From Hymenobacter sediminicola (GTDB lineage: Bacteria; Bacteroidota; Bacteroidia; Cytophagales; Hymenobacteraceae), in the NCBI RefSeq assembly GCF_014250515.1, contig NZ_CP060202.1, positions 62,001 through 126,000 on the forward strand: a stretch of DNA of 64,000 nucleotides, written 5' to 3'. Shown piece by piece: positions 17,088-25,388 of this stretch. The translations under genes and the position numbers were made by a program. Numbering within the stretch: position 1 is the first letter of the stretch; each line of letters opens with the position of its first letter. A model generated the notes under the pieces. It saw only the letters and a program-made list of their open reading frames with translations, did not search any database and was not told the origin of the DNA.

Positions 17088-17357
17088 ATGGCTGCAAAAC
17101 ACGTTTCTTATCTGTGGTTGGCCGTTTGGCTGGTGTTCTACGCCGCGGTACTGCCCTATGCCGTGCCCCTTTGCCTCGACTGGCTGAGCAGCCCTTCCGA
17201 CTGGTGGCTACTCTGCGGGCTGCTGGGCTTTGTGGTGCTGGCGGCGGGCGTGGCTCTGTCGCTGTATCAGGCAGGCCGAGCTATCCTGCGCTATTTCCCG
17301 AATTCTAACTCTACTCCGCCTTCTCCTCCCAATGGCCGAATTTCAACTAAACCCTAG
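17088..17357 (+). CDS. Small two-helix membrane protein, 89 aa
   Basis: It has two hydrophobic segments, about residues 7-27 (YLWLAVWLVFYAAVLPYAVPL) and 38-60 (WWLLCGLLGFVVLAAGVALSL), and a polar tail with SNSTPPSPP. I do not recognise a family. It overlaps the next gene by 26 bases in another frame, so the two are probably translated together; it may serve as a small membrane partner of the band-7 protein. Confidence 0.6.
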   Translation: MAAKHVSYLWLAVWLVFYAAVLPYAVPLCLDWLSSPSDWWLLCGLLGFVVLAAGVALSLYQAGRAILRYFPNSNSTPPSPPNGRISTKP

Positions 17358-18219
17358 CCGCAACTGGCTGAAGCCGCTTGTATTCGTTGGGCTACTGCTA
17401 CTGGCCCTGATAGCAGGCTGCAGTCTGATAAAAGTGGAGCGCATTGACGCCGGCAACGTGGGCATCAAGGTGAATCTGGCCGGTTCTGGTCGGGGCGTCG
17501 ACGATATTACCTACACCACCGGCTGGGTGTTTTATAGCCCGCTGAGTACGGCCGTGTATGAGTTTCCGGTGTACACGCAACATAAAGAATACGAGGAGTT
17601 TGAGGTGCAGAGCAAAGACGGCTCCGGTTTTGGTGTGGCGCCCAGCCTCAACTACTTCATTCAGTCGGATAAGGTGGACGACATCTTCCGGCAGTACCGG
17701 CGTCCGCTGCCAGCCATTGAGGACGGCTTTCTGAAAACGGCCGTGTACGAGGCCTACCGCGTGGCTACCAACCGCTACACCGCCGACAGCCTCATCAGCA
17801 ACCGGGGCAGCTACGAGGCGCAGGTGAAAGCCAACCTCATTGGGCAGCTGCAGGCAATGGGCTTTACCGTGCAGCAAATAACCACCAAGCTGGAGCCGCC
17901 GGCCAGCCTCAAAGCCGCCATCGATGCCAAGAACACGGCCGTGCAGACTGGCCTGCAAACCGAAAACCGCATCCGGCAGGCCGAGGCGCAGGCCCGCATC
18001 AACATTGCCGAAGCCGAGGGCCGGGCCAAAGCCATCCGCATTGCCGCCGACGCCCAGGCCTACGCCAACGAAAAGCAGCAACAATCACTCACGCCGCTGC
18101 TGGTGCAGATGCGCTGGATTGAGGCTTGGGAGAAAGGCGGCAGCAATGTACCCACTTATACTTCTGGTAGCGGAGGAAGCCAGTTCCTGATGCAAATGCC
18201 CACCCCGGGCGCTAAGTAG
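17332..18219 (+). CDS. SPFH/band 7 (prohibitin-like) membrane protein
   Basis: A 295-residue protein from the ATG at 17332; the frame is open further upstream but that part overlaps the previous gene. One hydrophobic anchor (LVFVGLLLLALIAGC, about 15-30) could also be read as a lipobox. The SPFH domain follows (VERIDAGNVGIKVNL... to about 210), then an Ala/Glu-rich coiled coil (QTENRIRQAEAQARINIAEAEGRAKAI). Proteins of this kind form oligomeric rings on the membrane and act as scaffolds or protease modulators. Specific role unknown. Confidence 0.85.
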   Translation: MAEFQLNPSRNWLKPLVFVGLLLLALIAGCSLIKVERIDAGNVGIKVNLAGSGRGVDDITYTTGWVFYSPLSTAVYEFPVYTQHKEYEEFEVQSKDGSGFGVAPSLNYFIQSDKVDDIFRQYRRPLPAIEDGFLKTAVYEAYRVATNRYTADSLISNRGSYEAQVKANLIGQLQAMGFTVQQITTKLEPPASLKAAIDAKNTAVQTGLQTENRIRQAEAQARINIAEAEGRAKAIRIAADAQAYANEKQQQSLTPLLVQMRWIEAWEKGGSNVPTYTSGSGGSQFLMQMPTPGAK

Positions 18220-18233
18220 CCGCAAATAAACAG

Positions 18234-18337
18234 CTGTCATCCTGAGTGCAACGAAGGACCTTATCCCGCCGGAACGGACCGTTATTACGGTTGACGTTCC
18301 GACGGGATAAGGTCCTTCGTTGCACTCAGGATGACAG
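18234..18337. repeat. REP/MITE-like palindromic repeat, 104 bases
   Basis: Two 43-base arms (18234-18276 and 18295-18337) are inverted copies with one mismatch. The 18-base centre itself contains ACCGT/ACGGT around a 4-base loop, so the whole element can fold into one long hairpin or cruciform. The outer ends read CTGTCATCCTGAGTGCAACG and complement, of the TGTCATCCTGAG...GAAGGACCTT type that I recall as dispersed repeats in Hymenobacter and other bacteria. It lies between convergent genes. No transposase is present. Confidence 0.8.
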
Positions 18338-18360
18338 AAAACCAGTGTGGGCAGACTCTC

Positions 18361-19548
18361 CTACTCTACGGCCAACACCAGTCCTTTCAGATACTCCCCC
18401 TCTGGATGGAACAGGCTCACGGGGTGGTCGGCGGGCTGGGTGAGGCGGTGCAGGATGCGGGCGGGGCGGCCGGCTTCGATGGCGGCTGCCAGTACCGCGC
18501 CCTCAAACAGCTCGGCCGAAACTACCTGTGAGCAACTGAACGTGAACAGCAGACCGCCGGGCGCAATCTGCCGGATGCCGGCCGCATTGAGGCGCTTGTA
18601 GCCCATCAGGGCGTTGTGGCGGGCCGAGAGGTGCTTGGCAAAAGCCGGTGGGTCCAGCACAATCAGGTCGTATTGCTCTTGGCTGTTTTTCATGAAGCTG
18701 AACACGTCCTCAGCATAAGCGGCGTGCTTGCTTTCGAGGCCGGTGAGGGCGGCGTTGCGCTCCGTCAGTTCAATGGCCTTTTTGCTCGAATCGACGGAAT
18801 GCACCAGCTCGGCGCCGGCCTGCAGGGCGTAGGAGCTGAAGCCGCCGGTGTAGCAGAAGGTGTTGAGCACGCGGCGACCAGGCGCGTAGCGGGCCAGCAG
18901 GCTGCGGTTGTCACGTTGGTCGATGAAGAAGCCGGTTTTCTGGCCCGTTTCCCAATCTACGGCGAAGGGATGGCCGTTTTCGTGCACCACATGCTCCTGT
19001 CCGCTGCCTTCTCCAAATAGATAGCCATTCTGGGCGCCGGGCGCGGCTTTGGCGGGCACGGTTTCGGCGCTCTTGTCGTAAATGGCACGCAGGTTTGGAA
19101 TGACAGCCTGCAGCGCCTCTGCAATGAGTGGGCGGGCTTTATACATGCCCGCACTGTGCGCCTGCACCACGGCCGTATCACCGTACACATCAATGATAAG
19201 GCCGGGCAGGCCGTCGCCCTCGGCGTGGGTGAGGCGGTACACGTCAGTGCTGCCGGTGCCGGTCAGGCCCAGGCCCTGGCGCAGCTGGTAGGCATTGCGC
19301 AGGCGGTTTTCCCAGAACGTGGCATCGGGCAGCTGCGCATCGGGGCCGAAATCGAGCATGCGCACCGCAATGGAGCCGGGGGCGTAATGGCCTACGCCCA
19401 GCACCTCGCCGTTGGCGGCCTGAACCGTCACTACCTCGCCTTCCACTACTTCGCCCTGCATCCGGCCAATAGCCCCCGAAAACACCCACGGATGGCGGCG
19501 GCGCAGGGATTGGTCTTTTCCGGGTTTGAGCGTGATAGTAGCGGGCAT
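18361..19548 (-). CDS. rlmI: 23S rRNA (cytosine-C5) methyltransferase, RlmI family
   Basis: A 395-residue protein starting at the ATG at 19548; 25 upstream codons are open but lie across the promoter. An N-terminal PUA RNA-binding domain (KPGKDQSLRRRHPWVFSGAI...) precedes an EEHEE linker region and a class I SAM methyltransferase. The SAM region is VLNTFCYTGGFSSYALQAGA; the motif for target and catalysis is LIVLDPPAFAK; a late Cys lies in FTFSCSQVVS. RlmI of E. coli makes m5C1962 in 23S rRNA. It is expressed from its own promoter. Confidence 0.9.
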   Translation of the reverse strand: MPATITLKPGKDQSLRRRHPWVFSGAIGRMQGEVVEGEVVTVQAANGEVLGVGHYAPGSIAVRMLDFGPDAQLPDATFWENRLRNAYQLRQGLGLTGTGSTDVYRLTHAEGDGLPGLIIDVYGDTAVVQAHSAGMYKARPLIAEALQAVIPNLRAIYDKSAETVPAKAAPGAQNGYLFGEGSGQEHVVHENGHPFAVDWETGQKTGFFIDQRDNRSLLARYAPGRRVLNTFCYTGGFSSYALQAGAELVHSVDSSKKAIELTERNAALTGLESKHAAYAEDVFSFMKNSQEQYDLIVLDPPAFAKHLSARHNALMGYKRLNAAGIRQIAPGGLLFTFSCSQVVSAELFEGAVLAAAIEAGRPARILHRLTQPADHPVSLFHPEGEYLKGLVLAVE

Positions 19549-19574
19549 GGCAGCAGAATTAGCAGATTGGACTA

Positions 19575-19582
19575 CAAAGGTA
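19575..19582 (-). promoter_or_regulatory. Bacteroidota -7 promoter box for rlmI (TACCTTTG)
   Basis: The minus strand reads TACCTTTG, an exact TAnnTTTG match, 27 bases before the ATG at 19548. It rules out the longer reading frame start at 19623. No good -33 element is visible. Confidence 0.5.
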
Positions 19583-19641
19583 GCCCCACCAGCGCAGGAT
19601 TTGCGGGCGGGGCCAGATTTCATACCCAGATGATGTGCTTC

Positions 19642-20175
19642 TTACCCGAATGGGTCGAGGTAGGCAATAAGCACGGCCAGCGCTGCTAGGCCCGCCAGCA
19701 CGGCCCACACGGGCCCGCCCCAGATCAGCAAGCCCAGCAGTGAAATGGGCAGCACCACCAGCCCCAGCACACCCAATACCGTCGTACCTAGTCCAACTTC
19801 CGCCGGCCGCTGCGGCGAAGATGCTTTGGTGGCTTCTTGCTGCTTGGTTGGCTTAGCCAGCAGCTGCTTTTGTTGCGCCCTGGCATGATTAACAAGTTGT
19901 GCTACTGCTTGCTGCGGTTTCCGCTTTCCTTCTTGCCTGTGAGGCTGCAAGGAAAGTGCGGAAATTTCCGCTGCCGAAACTGGAGCCGCCGCTATTGTCG
20001 AAGTCGCCGCAGAATCGGGGGTGAAGGCAGGCCGTTGGACGGCTGCTGTGGCTGCTGGCTGGAACTGGTAGGCCGAGCGGCTGCCACTGCAGCTGGCCAC
20101 AACGCTCAGGATGAGCAAGGCATTCAGCAAACGGAAAACAGCCCGCAGGCTGTGAAACGGAGTAGGAATATGCAT
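19642..20175 (-). CDS. Hypothetical lipoprotein with C-terminal membrane segments
   Basis: A 177-residue protein. The signal is LLNALLILSVVASCSGSRSAY with a lipobox Cys at about residue 29. The middle is Ala/Gln/Lys-rich and probably disordered. The C-terminus holds a long hydrophobic stretch (TVLGVLGLVVLPISLLGLLIWGGPVWAVL...) forming one or two transmembrane segments. I do not recognise a named domain, although similar small lipoproteins are common in this group. The combination of lipid anchor and membrane hairpin is unusual. Confidence 0.7.
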   Translation of the reverse strand: MHIPTPFHSLRAVFRLLNALLILSVVASCSGSRSAYQFQPAATAAVQRPAFTPDSAATSTIAAAPVSAAEISALSLQPHRQEGKRKPQQAVAQLVNHARAQQKQLLAKPTKQQEATKASSPQRPAEVGLGTTVLGVLGLVVLPISLLGLLIWGGPVWAVLAGLAALAVLIAYLDPFG

Positions 20176-20249
20176 GGGCAGGGCCGGATTCAGGGCAATA
20201 TACGCGGGTTGGCTGGGGCATATACGGCTACTATGGTTTCAGCGCTGCC

Positions 20250-20732
20250 TCAGGGAGTGCCCGGCTCCGAAATACGTACGCCAGCGCCCGGCCGGCCGAA
20301 ATAGCGCCGGTAGATGGGGCGTCGCCAGGCAAACTGCGCCCACATAGCTGGGTACAGCAGTGTGTCGAGCCACCGGAACGGGCTGCGGTACTCCAAGTCT
20401 TCCACAATGAATGTGCCGCCATCGGGGGCGGGCTGCAGCAGGTGGCGGTGCCGCCAGAAGCGCAACGGCTTTGGCAGCGTCTGGCCTTCATCCACAAAGA
20501 AATACGTGCCGTCGGGCTGGGTGCCGTGGTCGGTGATGAGCGAGGTCCAGAGTTGCCGGAGCGGCCCCGCGCCTAGCTCCAGATGCACCTCGTCGCCGCG
20601 GTGGCAGCCATCGAAACGAAGCAGATGAAACGGCGGAAACGGGGGTGCCAGATCTAGAAACAGCTCCCGGGTGAAGCCAGCCCACACCTGCGCAGGTGTA
20701 GCCGCCACATGGGTGCGAAGGAGAAAGTGCAT
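20250..20732 (-). CDS. SRPBCC superfamily protein
   Basis: A 160-residue soluble protein that begins MHFLLRTHVAATPAQVWAGF, the typical first strand and helix of SRPBCC (START-like) folds. A middle part gives DEVHLELGAGPLRQLWTSLI, and the last strand-helix part includes FIVEDLEYRSPFRWLDTLLYP. It probably binds a hydrophobic ligand. Function unknown. It is divergent from the AONS-like gene and the strands suggest monocistronic expression. Confidence 0.8.
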   Translation of the reverse strand: MHFLLRTHVAATPAQVWAGFTRELFLDLAPPFPPFHLLRFDGCHRGDEVHLELGAGPLRQLWTSLITDHGTQPDGTYFFVDEGQTLPKPLRFWRHRHLLQPAPDGGTFIVEDLEYRSPFRWLDTLLYPAMWAQFAWRRPIYRRYFGRPGAGVRISEPGTP

Positions 20733-20871
20733 AGTATAGGCAAACGCGCAACTGTCGGGTTTGTTCGGAAGCCAATTGCGCTTTCGGAGCAGATTATGCA
20801 GATTGAATGGTAGTCAGTTACGGCACCGGCCAAATGCCCTATTTCTCAGTGTTTCACATTCAAAAGCTCAT

Positions 20872-21948
20872 ATGGATCAAGTATGGGAAACCGACCAGTT
20901 GCCCGGGCGCTGGCTTCACCATGATGGCCGACGCTACCTCTACTGTAGCGGCACGGGCTACCTGGGTATAGCCCATAACCCGGATTTCGCGGCTCTGCTA
21001 GCCGAGGGGTTGGCTCGCTACGGCACTAACTATGGCAGTTCCCGCAACTCCAACCTGCGCCTGCGCATCTATGCCGAAGCAGAAGCCTATCTGACCCGCT
21101 GGACTGGTGCAGTGGCGGCCCTTACGGTGTCGTCGGGTTATTTAGCCGGGCAAATGGCGGTGAAGGCGCTGGCCCTTGCCGGCCGGTTTGAATATGCGCC
21201 CGGCACCCACCCCGCTGCGTGGCTCACCGACCTGCCCGGGCTGTCCTCCGCGCTGCGCTTTGATGATTGGGCTGAAATGCTACTTGAAAAGCTGCACGCT
21301 AGCCCTCCAGAGCCAGCCGTCATTGTCAGCAACTCACTGGATCCGCTCCGGGTGCAGCACTACGATTTCAGCTGGACCCGACATCTTCCTTCCGATAGGC
21401 CGCTCACGCTGCTCATCGACGACTCCCATGGGTTTGGGGTCACGGGGCCTAACGGAGCCGGCATATTCCCGCAGCTGCAGGTGCCCGATTCAGTGCGGGT
21501 AGTAGTGGTATCGTCGCTGGGGAAGGCATGCGGCATTCCGGGCGGGGTCGTGCTGTCATCAGATGCCGATTTTATCACTGGCCTGCAGCGTAGTGCGTAT
21601 TTCGCTGCCAGCTCCCCCATTGTGCCCGCGTATCTGCACGCTTTTGTGCGGGCGGCTCCGGTTTATACCCAGGCCCGGCAGCAGCTGGCAGCTAACGTCC
21701 GGCAGTTTAGTGAAGCGGTGGCAGCCTTGGATCTGTTTCAGATGGCCGAAGACTTTCCGGTGTTCTATACGCCCAACAACGCGCTGTGCGGGTTCCTGCA
21801 AGCGCAAAATATCCTGATTTCCAGCTTTGCTTACCCCACTCCCACCGATGCACGCATCACCCGCATCGTGCTGAGTGCTCTGCATACGTCCCAGGATGTA
21901 GCGCAGGTAGCAGAAGCGGTAAGGGCTTTCGCTGACCACATGGCGTAG
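20872..21948 (+). CDS. AONS/KBL-like PLP-dependent acyltransferase (aminotransferase class I/II fold)
   Basis: A 358-residue protein from the ATG at 20872. It carries the fold-type I marks of the alpha-oxoamine synthases: GSGYLG-like start (YCSGTGYLGI), YGTNYGSSRNS, the cofactor Asp-His pair in IDDSHGFGVTG and the Schiff-base Lys in SSLGKACGIPGG. That group includes BioF, KBL and serine palmitoyltransferase, which join an amino acid to an acyl-CoA. It is shorter than BioF (about 385) and no biotin genes are near, so the substrate is open. Confidence 0.82.
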   Translation: MDQVWETDQLPGRWLHHDGRRYLYCSGTGYLGIAHNPDFAALLAEGLARYGTNYGSSRNSNLRLRIYAEAEAYLTRWTGAVAALTVSSGYLAGQMAVKALALAGRFEYAPGTHPAAWLTDLPGLSSALRFDDWAEMLLEKLHASPPEPAVIVSNSLDPLRVQHYDFSWTRHLPSDRPLTLLIDDSHGFGVTGPNGAGIFPQLQVPDSVRVVVVSSLGKACGIPGGVVLSSDADFITGLQRSAYFAASSPIVPAYLHAFVRAAPVYTQARQQLAANVRQFSEAVAALDLFQMAEDFPVFYTPNNALCGFLQAQNILISSFAYPTPTDARITRIVLSALHTSQDVAQVAEAVRAFADHMA

Positions 21949-21950
21949 GC

Positions 21951-22166
21951 TTAGCCCTGTGGCATGAACCAGTGGATATAGCCGCAGTTGTCGCACTCGT
22001 AGCAGACGGCAGTTGCATCGAGCCACTCCAACTGCAGAAACGTGGAGGAACCCGTGTGCAGTTGTGCATCACGCCGCCAGAACCGGTTATGACGGCATAT
22101 CACGCAATGCAGAATATTGCCTTTTATTTCTACGCCAACCGGCTTGGCCGCATCAAATAAGCCCAT
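21951..22166 (-). CDS. Small zinc-ribbon protein, 71 aa
   Basis: Paired cysteines CVIC (21-24) and CYEC followed by NC (55, 58, 61) suggest a zinc ribbon, with the ends CDNCGYIHWF. There is no signal peptide. It could bind nucleic acid or a protein partner. It lies between the AONS-like gene (convergent) and the SNF2 helicase (same strand, 85 bases upstream), so it may be transcribed with the helicase. Confidence 0.65.
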   Translation of the reverse strand: MGLFDAAKPVGVEIKGNILHCVICRHNRFWRRDAQLHTGSSTFLQLEWLDATAVCYECDNCGYIHWFMPQG

Positions 22167-22183
22167 TGTGTATGCTATATAAC

Positions 22184-22223
22184 ACAGCCCGACTGCGGAG
22201 CATACTCTCCATAATCGGGCTGT
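22184..22223. terminator. Hairpin after the SNF2 helicase gene, possible terminator
   Basis: ACAGCCCGA (22184-22192) pairs with TCGGGCTGT (22215-22223). No long T tract follows in either direction, so it is a weak intrinsic terminator at best. Confidence 0.4.
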
Positions 22224-22251
22224 CAGTATGTGTTCAAGAAGTAGCTGGTTA

Positions 22252-25209
22252 TCAGCCCAGCAGTTCCTCTATGTCCTCCTTAGTCAGGCTCTTGATAATG
22301 GCTTCGTCAGTGGTAATCAAGTCCGTGACAAGCTGAATTTTCTTGTTTTGCAGGGCCAGGATTTTCTCTTCTACTGTGCTCTTGGTGATGAACTTGTAAG
22401 TAAATACCGTCTTCTGCTGCCCGATGCGGTGGGCCCGGTCAATGGCCTGCGCTTCCACGGCCGGGTTCCACCATGGGTCCAGAATGAACACATAGTCGGC
22501 GGCAGTAAGGTTGAGTCCCACGCCGCCCGCTTTCAGCGAAATCAGAAACACGCGCAGCTTCTCGTCCTCCTGGAAACGGTTCACCACTTTGTGCCGCTCC
22601 CGCGTATTGCCGTCGAGGTAAGCGTAGTCAATCTGCCGCTCATCAAGCGAAGCCCGCACAATATCTAGGTGTTTTACGAATTGGCTGAACACCAAGACCT
22701 TGTGGCCTTCGGAAACCACACTCTTAATCATCCGGATTACCTCACGCAGCTTGCCCGATTCGTGCTCATAGGTCTCATCGGCCATGCGTGGGTGGTTGGC
22801 AATCTGCCGCAACTTGGTCAGGCCCTGCAGCAGCATAAACTGAGTGCTGGCGGTGCCATGCTCCTCAATGTTGCGCAGAATCTTGTTGCGGTAGTAGCTC
22901 TTGGTTTCCTCGTAGGCGTGAGTCTGCTCCTCAGTCATGGGGCAGTAGCTGAGGTGCTCAATCTTGTCGGGCAACTCGCGGGCTACCTGGGCCTTGTGGC
23001 GGCGCAGAATGAAGGGCTTGATAAGAGCGTGCAGCTTACGGGTGCGTCCTTCATCCTTGCCTTTCTCAATTGGCTTAAGGAATTCCTTGCGGAAAAACGT
23101 CTGCGTGCCTAGCAAACCCGGATTAATAAACGACATCTGCGACCAGAGGTCCATCGTGCTGTTTTCGACGGGCGTGCCGGTCAGAATCAGGCGGTGGCGT
23201 GAGTGCAGCCCGCGCACGGCGTGCGAAGTGGTAGAGCCCGGATTCTTGATGGCCTGCGACTCGTCCAGAATCACGTAGTCGAACTTGTAGGTTTTCAGCA
23301 GTTCGGCATCCAGCCGCACAATGCCGTAGCTGGTCAGCACCACGTCGTAGTCGGCAAACTGCGCTACGTTTTTGTCGCGGTAGGTGCCGGTGTAGGTCAG
23401 GATGCGTAGGTCGGGTGTGAACTTCTGAGCCTCGCTCAACCAGTTGTATACCAGTGATGTAGGCATGGCCAGCAGGGAAGCTGCACCGCCAGCCTCGCCG
23501 CTTTCCTTGCGTTGCAGCAACAGCGCCAGTGTCTGAATCGTTTTGCCCAGGCCCATATCATCGGCCAAGCAACCGCCGAAGTGGTAGTCCTTCACGAAGT
23601 GCAGCCAGTTGTAGCCTGCCTTCTGATATGGCCTTAGCTCGCCCCGGAAGCCCACCGGCATTGGCTGGTCCTCTACCGACTCAAACCCGCGCAGCTTTTC
23701 CAGCTTGCGGCTAATAATGACGGTAGCCAGATTACCATTTTGCAGGTCTGATACCAGCGCCAAGTGGTGCTTGCGCAGGGTAAGGCTGTGCGCCTGCTCC
23801 TCGGCAAAGGCAAACAACTCTAAATACTGCGTAAACCACTCATCCGGGATAATGGCAATCTGCCCATTGGGCAGCCGGAACTCGTGGCGGCGCTGCAGAA
23901 TATAGGGCCGCAGCTTGATGAACGGAATTTCGAACTCGCCAAAACGCACCGTCCCGCGTACGTCAAACCAGTCGGTGGCCTCTGTAATGCCCACTTCCAC
24001 GCTCACCGACCCAATGAAGTAGTCTTTGCCGGACGTGCTGCCCTGGTGCACCGTAAAGCCCATGCGGGCCAGCTCGTCGGCGTGGTGGTGCAGCCAGCGG
24101 AAGGCAGTGGCTTTTTCCAGCACCGCCCGGCCGTTGCGCACTTCCAGTGCCCGGTCGGCCAGCTCCCGGATAATCTCCTGCTCCCGGTCGAGGTTGCGCA
24201 CGAGGCGGTGGAAGATGTAGTTATCCTCTTTCTTCTCCAGCTTAACGCACACCCGCTTGTCGTAGCCATTATGGATGGTATGGTCGCCGTAGCGGAAGCT
24301 GAGGTCGAAGTGGATGTGGTCGGAAATGGCGGCTGATGCAACTGCAACACCGCCGGAGTCCGCAAGGGCCCGGCGGGTAGGGCGCACTTCCTCCACAACA
24401 GTGGCGGTAGGCGCGTCTGAGAAAGTGAGCTGTGGCCTAGCTACGTAGCGCTCCGAGCGAATATCGAAGCCGCGCGCATGCACATCAAACGACTCGACCA
24501 GCGGCGCGACAAAGCGCTGAAAATAGCTTTCCTCTACCTGCCGCGGAATAACAATAAACTTCTTGTTGAGGAAGGGCTTGATCTTCCTGCCATCTACATC
24601 ATTGCGGAAGTGGTAGAGTACGTTGTTCAGGAGCAGCCAAGCTGGCTGTTCACATATAATAACGGCATTCTTATATTGGAAATCGAGTTTCTGGTTCTGA
24701 TACTGAATCGTGGGGAAATAGTGCGTGCTGTCGTCGTTGCGGCGGAAGTGGAACAGAACTGAGGCCGGTTCCGGCGCTATTTCCATCTCACGCCAGGTCG
24801 GTTCGCCGTCTTTGCCCATAATGAAGACGTATTTGCCCTGCAGCCGCTCCAGAATCTGGCCCATTCGCTCTTGCACGTAGCGGCAGATAACATCCTGAAG
24901 GGCTTTGTCGCCTTTCTCCGGGTCGTAAATTTTCAGGAAGAAGTCGGCGGGAGTAGTTTTTTTCGGCCAGAATTCTTTAATGACGGCATCCTGCTGAATC
25001 TGGTCGGTGAGGGCTACTAACTCGAAGTCCGTCTCATCCAAGCCATCGGCAAACTCCGGGGCATTTTTGGCAGAAACAGTCTGGTGCTGTAAGGTAAGCT
25101 GGCCCTTGGGATTACGCTGAACTACGTAAGACTCAAATAAATATCCTAAATACTCGTGCTCAAGCAGCGAATAAACAATTTGAAAAGGTTGAGAAGTGGA
25201 AACCTTCAT
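22252..25209 (-). CDS. SNF2/Rad54-family DEAD/H-box helicase
   Basis: A 985-residue protein. The first half (about 1-470) is a variable N-terminal part without a clear motif. The SNF2 ATPase follows: motif I DDMGLGKTIQ, motif II DESQ in VILDESQAIKN, motif III LTGTPVEN, then the helicase C-domain with VLVFSQFVKHLDIV, AGGVGLNLTAADYV and motif VI QAIDRAHRIGQ. These enzymes translocate on duplex DNA and remodel protein-DNA complexes; RapA, which frees stalled RNA polymerase, is a bacterial example. The upstream 100 bases are unusually AT-rich. Confidence 0.93.
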   Translation of the reverse strand: MKVSTSQPFQIVYSLLEHEYLGYLFESYVVQRNPKGQLTLQHQTVSAKNAPEFADGLDETDFELVALTDQIQQDAVIKEFWPKKTTPADFFLKIYDPEKGDKALQDVICRYVQERMGQILERLQGKYVFIMGKDGEPTWREMEIAPEPASVLFHFRRNDDSTHYFPTIQYQNQKLDFQYKNAVIICEQPAWLLLNNVLYHFRNDVDGRKIKPFLNKKFIVIPRQVEESYFQRFVAPLVESFDVHARGFDIRSERYVARPQLTFSDAPTATVVEEVRPTRRALADSGGVAVASAAISDHIHFDLSFRYGDHTIHNGYDKRVCVKLEKKEDNYIFHRLVRNLDREQEIIRELADRALEVRNGRAVLEKATAFRWLHHHADELARMGFTVHQGSTSGKDYFIGSVSVEVGITEATDWFDVRGTVRFGEFEIPFIKLRPYILQRRHEFRLPNGQIAIIPDEWFTQYLELFAFAEEQAHSLTLRKHHLALVSDLQNGNLATVIISRKLEKLRGFESVEDQPMPVGFRGELRPYQKAGYNWLHFVKDYHFGGCLADDMGLGKTIQTLALLLQRKESGEAGGAASLLAMPTSLVYNWLSEAQKFTPDLRILTYTGTYRDKNVAQFADYDVVLTSYGIVRLDAELLKTYKFDYVILDESQAIKNPGSTTSHAVRGLHSRHRLILTGTPVENSTMDLWSQMSFINPGLLGTQTFFRKEFLKPIEKGKDEGRTRKLHALIKPFILRRHKAQVARELPDKIEHLSYCPMTEEQTHAYEETKSYYRNKILRNIEEHGTASTQFMLLQGLTKLRQIANHPRMADETYEHESGKLREVIRMIKSVVSEGHKVLVFSQFVKHLDIVRASLDERQIDYAYLDGNTRERHKVVNRFQEDEKLRVFLISLKAGGVGLNLTAADYVFILDPWWNPAVEAQAIDRAHRIGQQKTVFTYKFITKSTVEEKILALQNKKIQLVTDLITTDEAIIKSLTKEDIEELLG

Positions 25210-25239
25210 GAGGATAAAAATCGGCCAAAATGCAGTGTT

Positions 25240-25345
25240 GAAAGTAGTGACAAATGCTAAATACTATATTTTTTACCAAAAAGTAAAATTTATTCTATAA
25301 ATAGTAACATTTATAAGACGAATCATATATTCCAGTATGCCTGAA
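25240..25345. other. AT-rich tract upstream of the SNF2 helicase gene
   Basis: About 100 bases of strongly AT-rich sequence in otherwise GC-rich DNA, including TACTATATTTTTTACC and AAATAGTA (a TACTAT/ATAGTA inverted pair). It lies between two genes that read leftward, so it probably holds the helicase promoter and possibly the end of any upstream transcript from the right. I cannot pick a convincing TAnnTTTG box. Confidence 0.4.
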
Positions 25346-25388
25346 GTTCCTTTCAGGTAGATGGAATACTCGACAGTGCGAAAGAATG

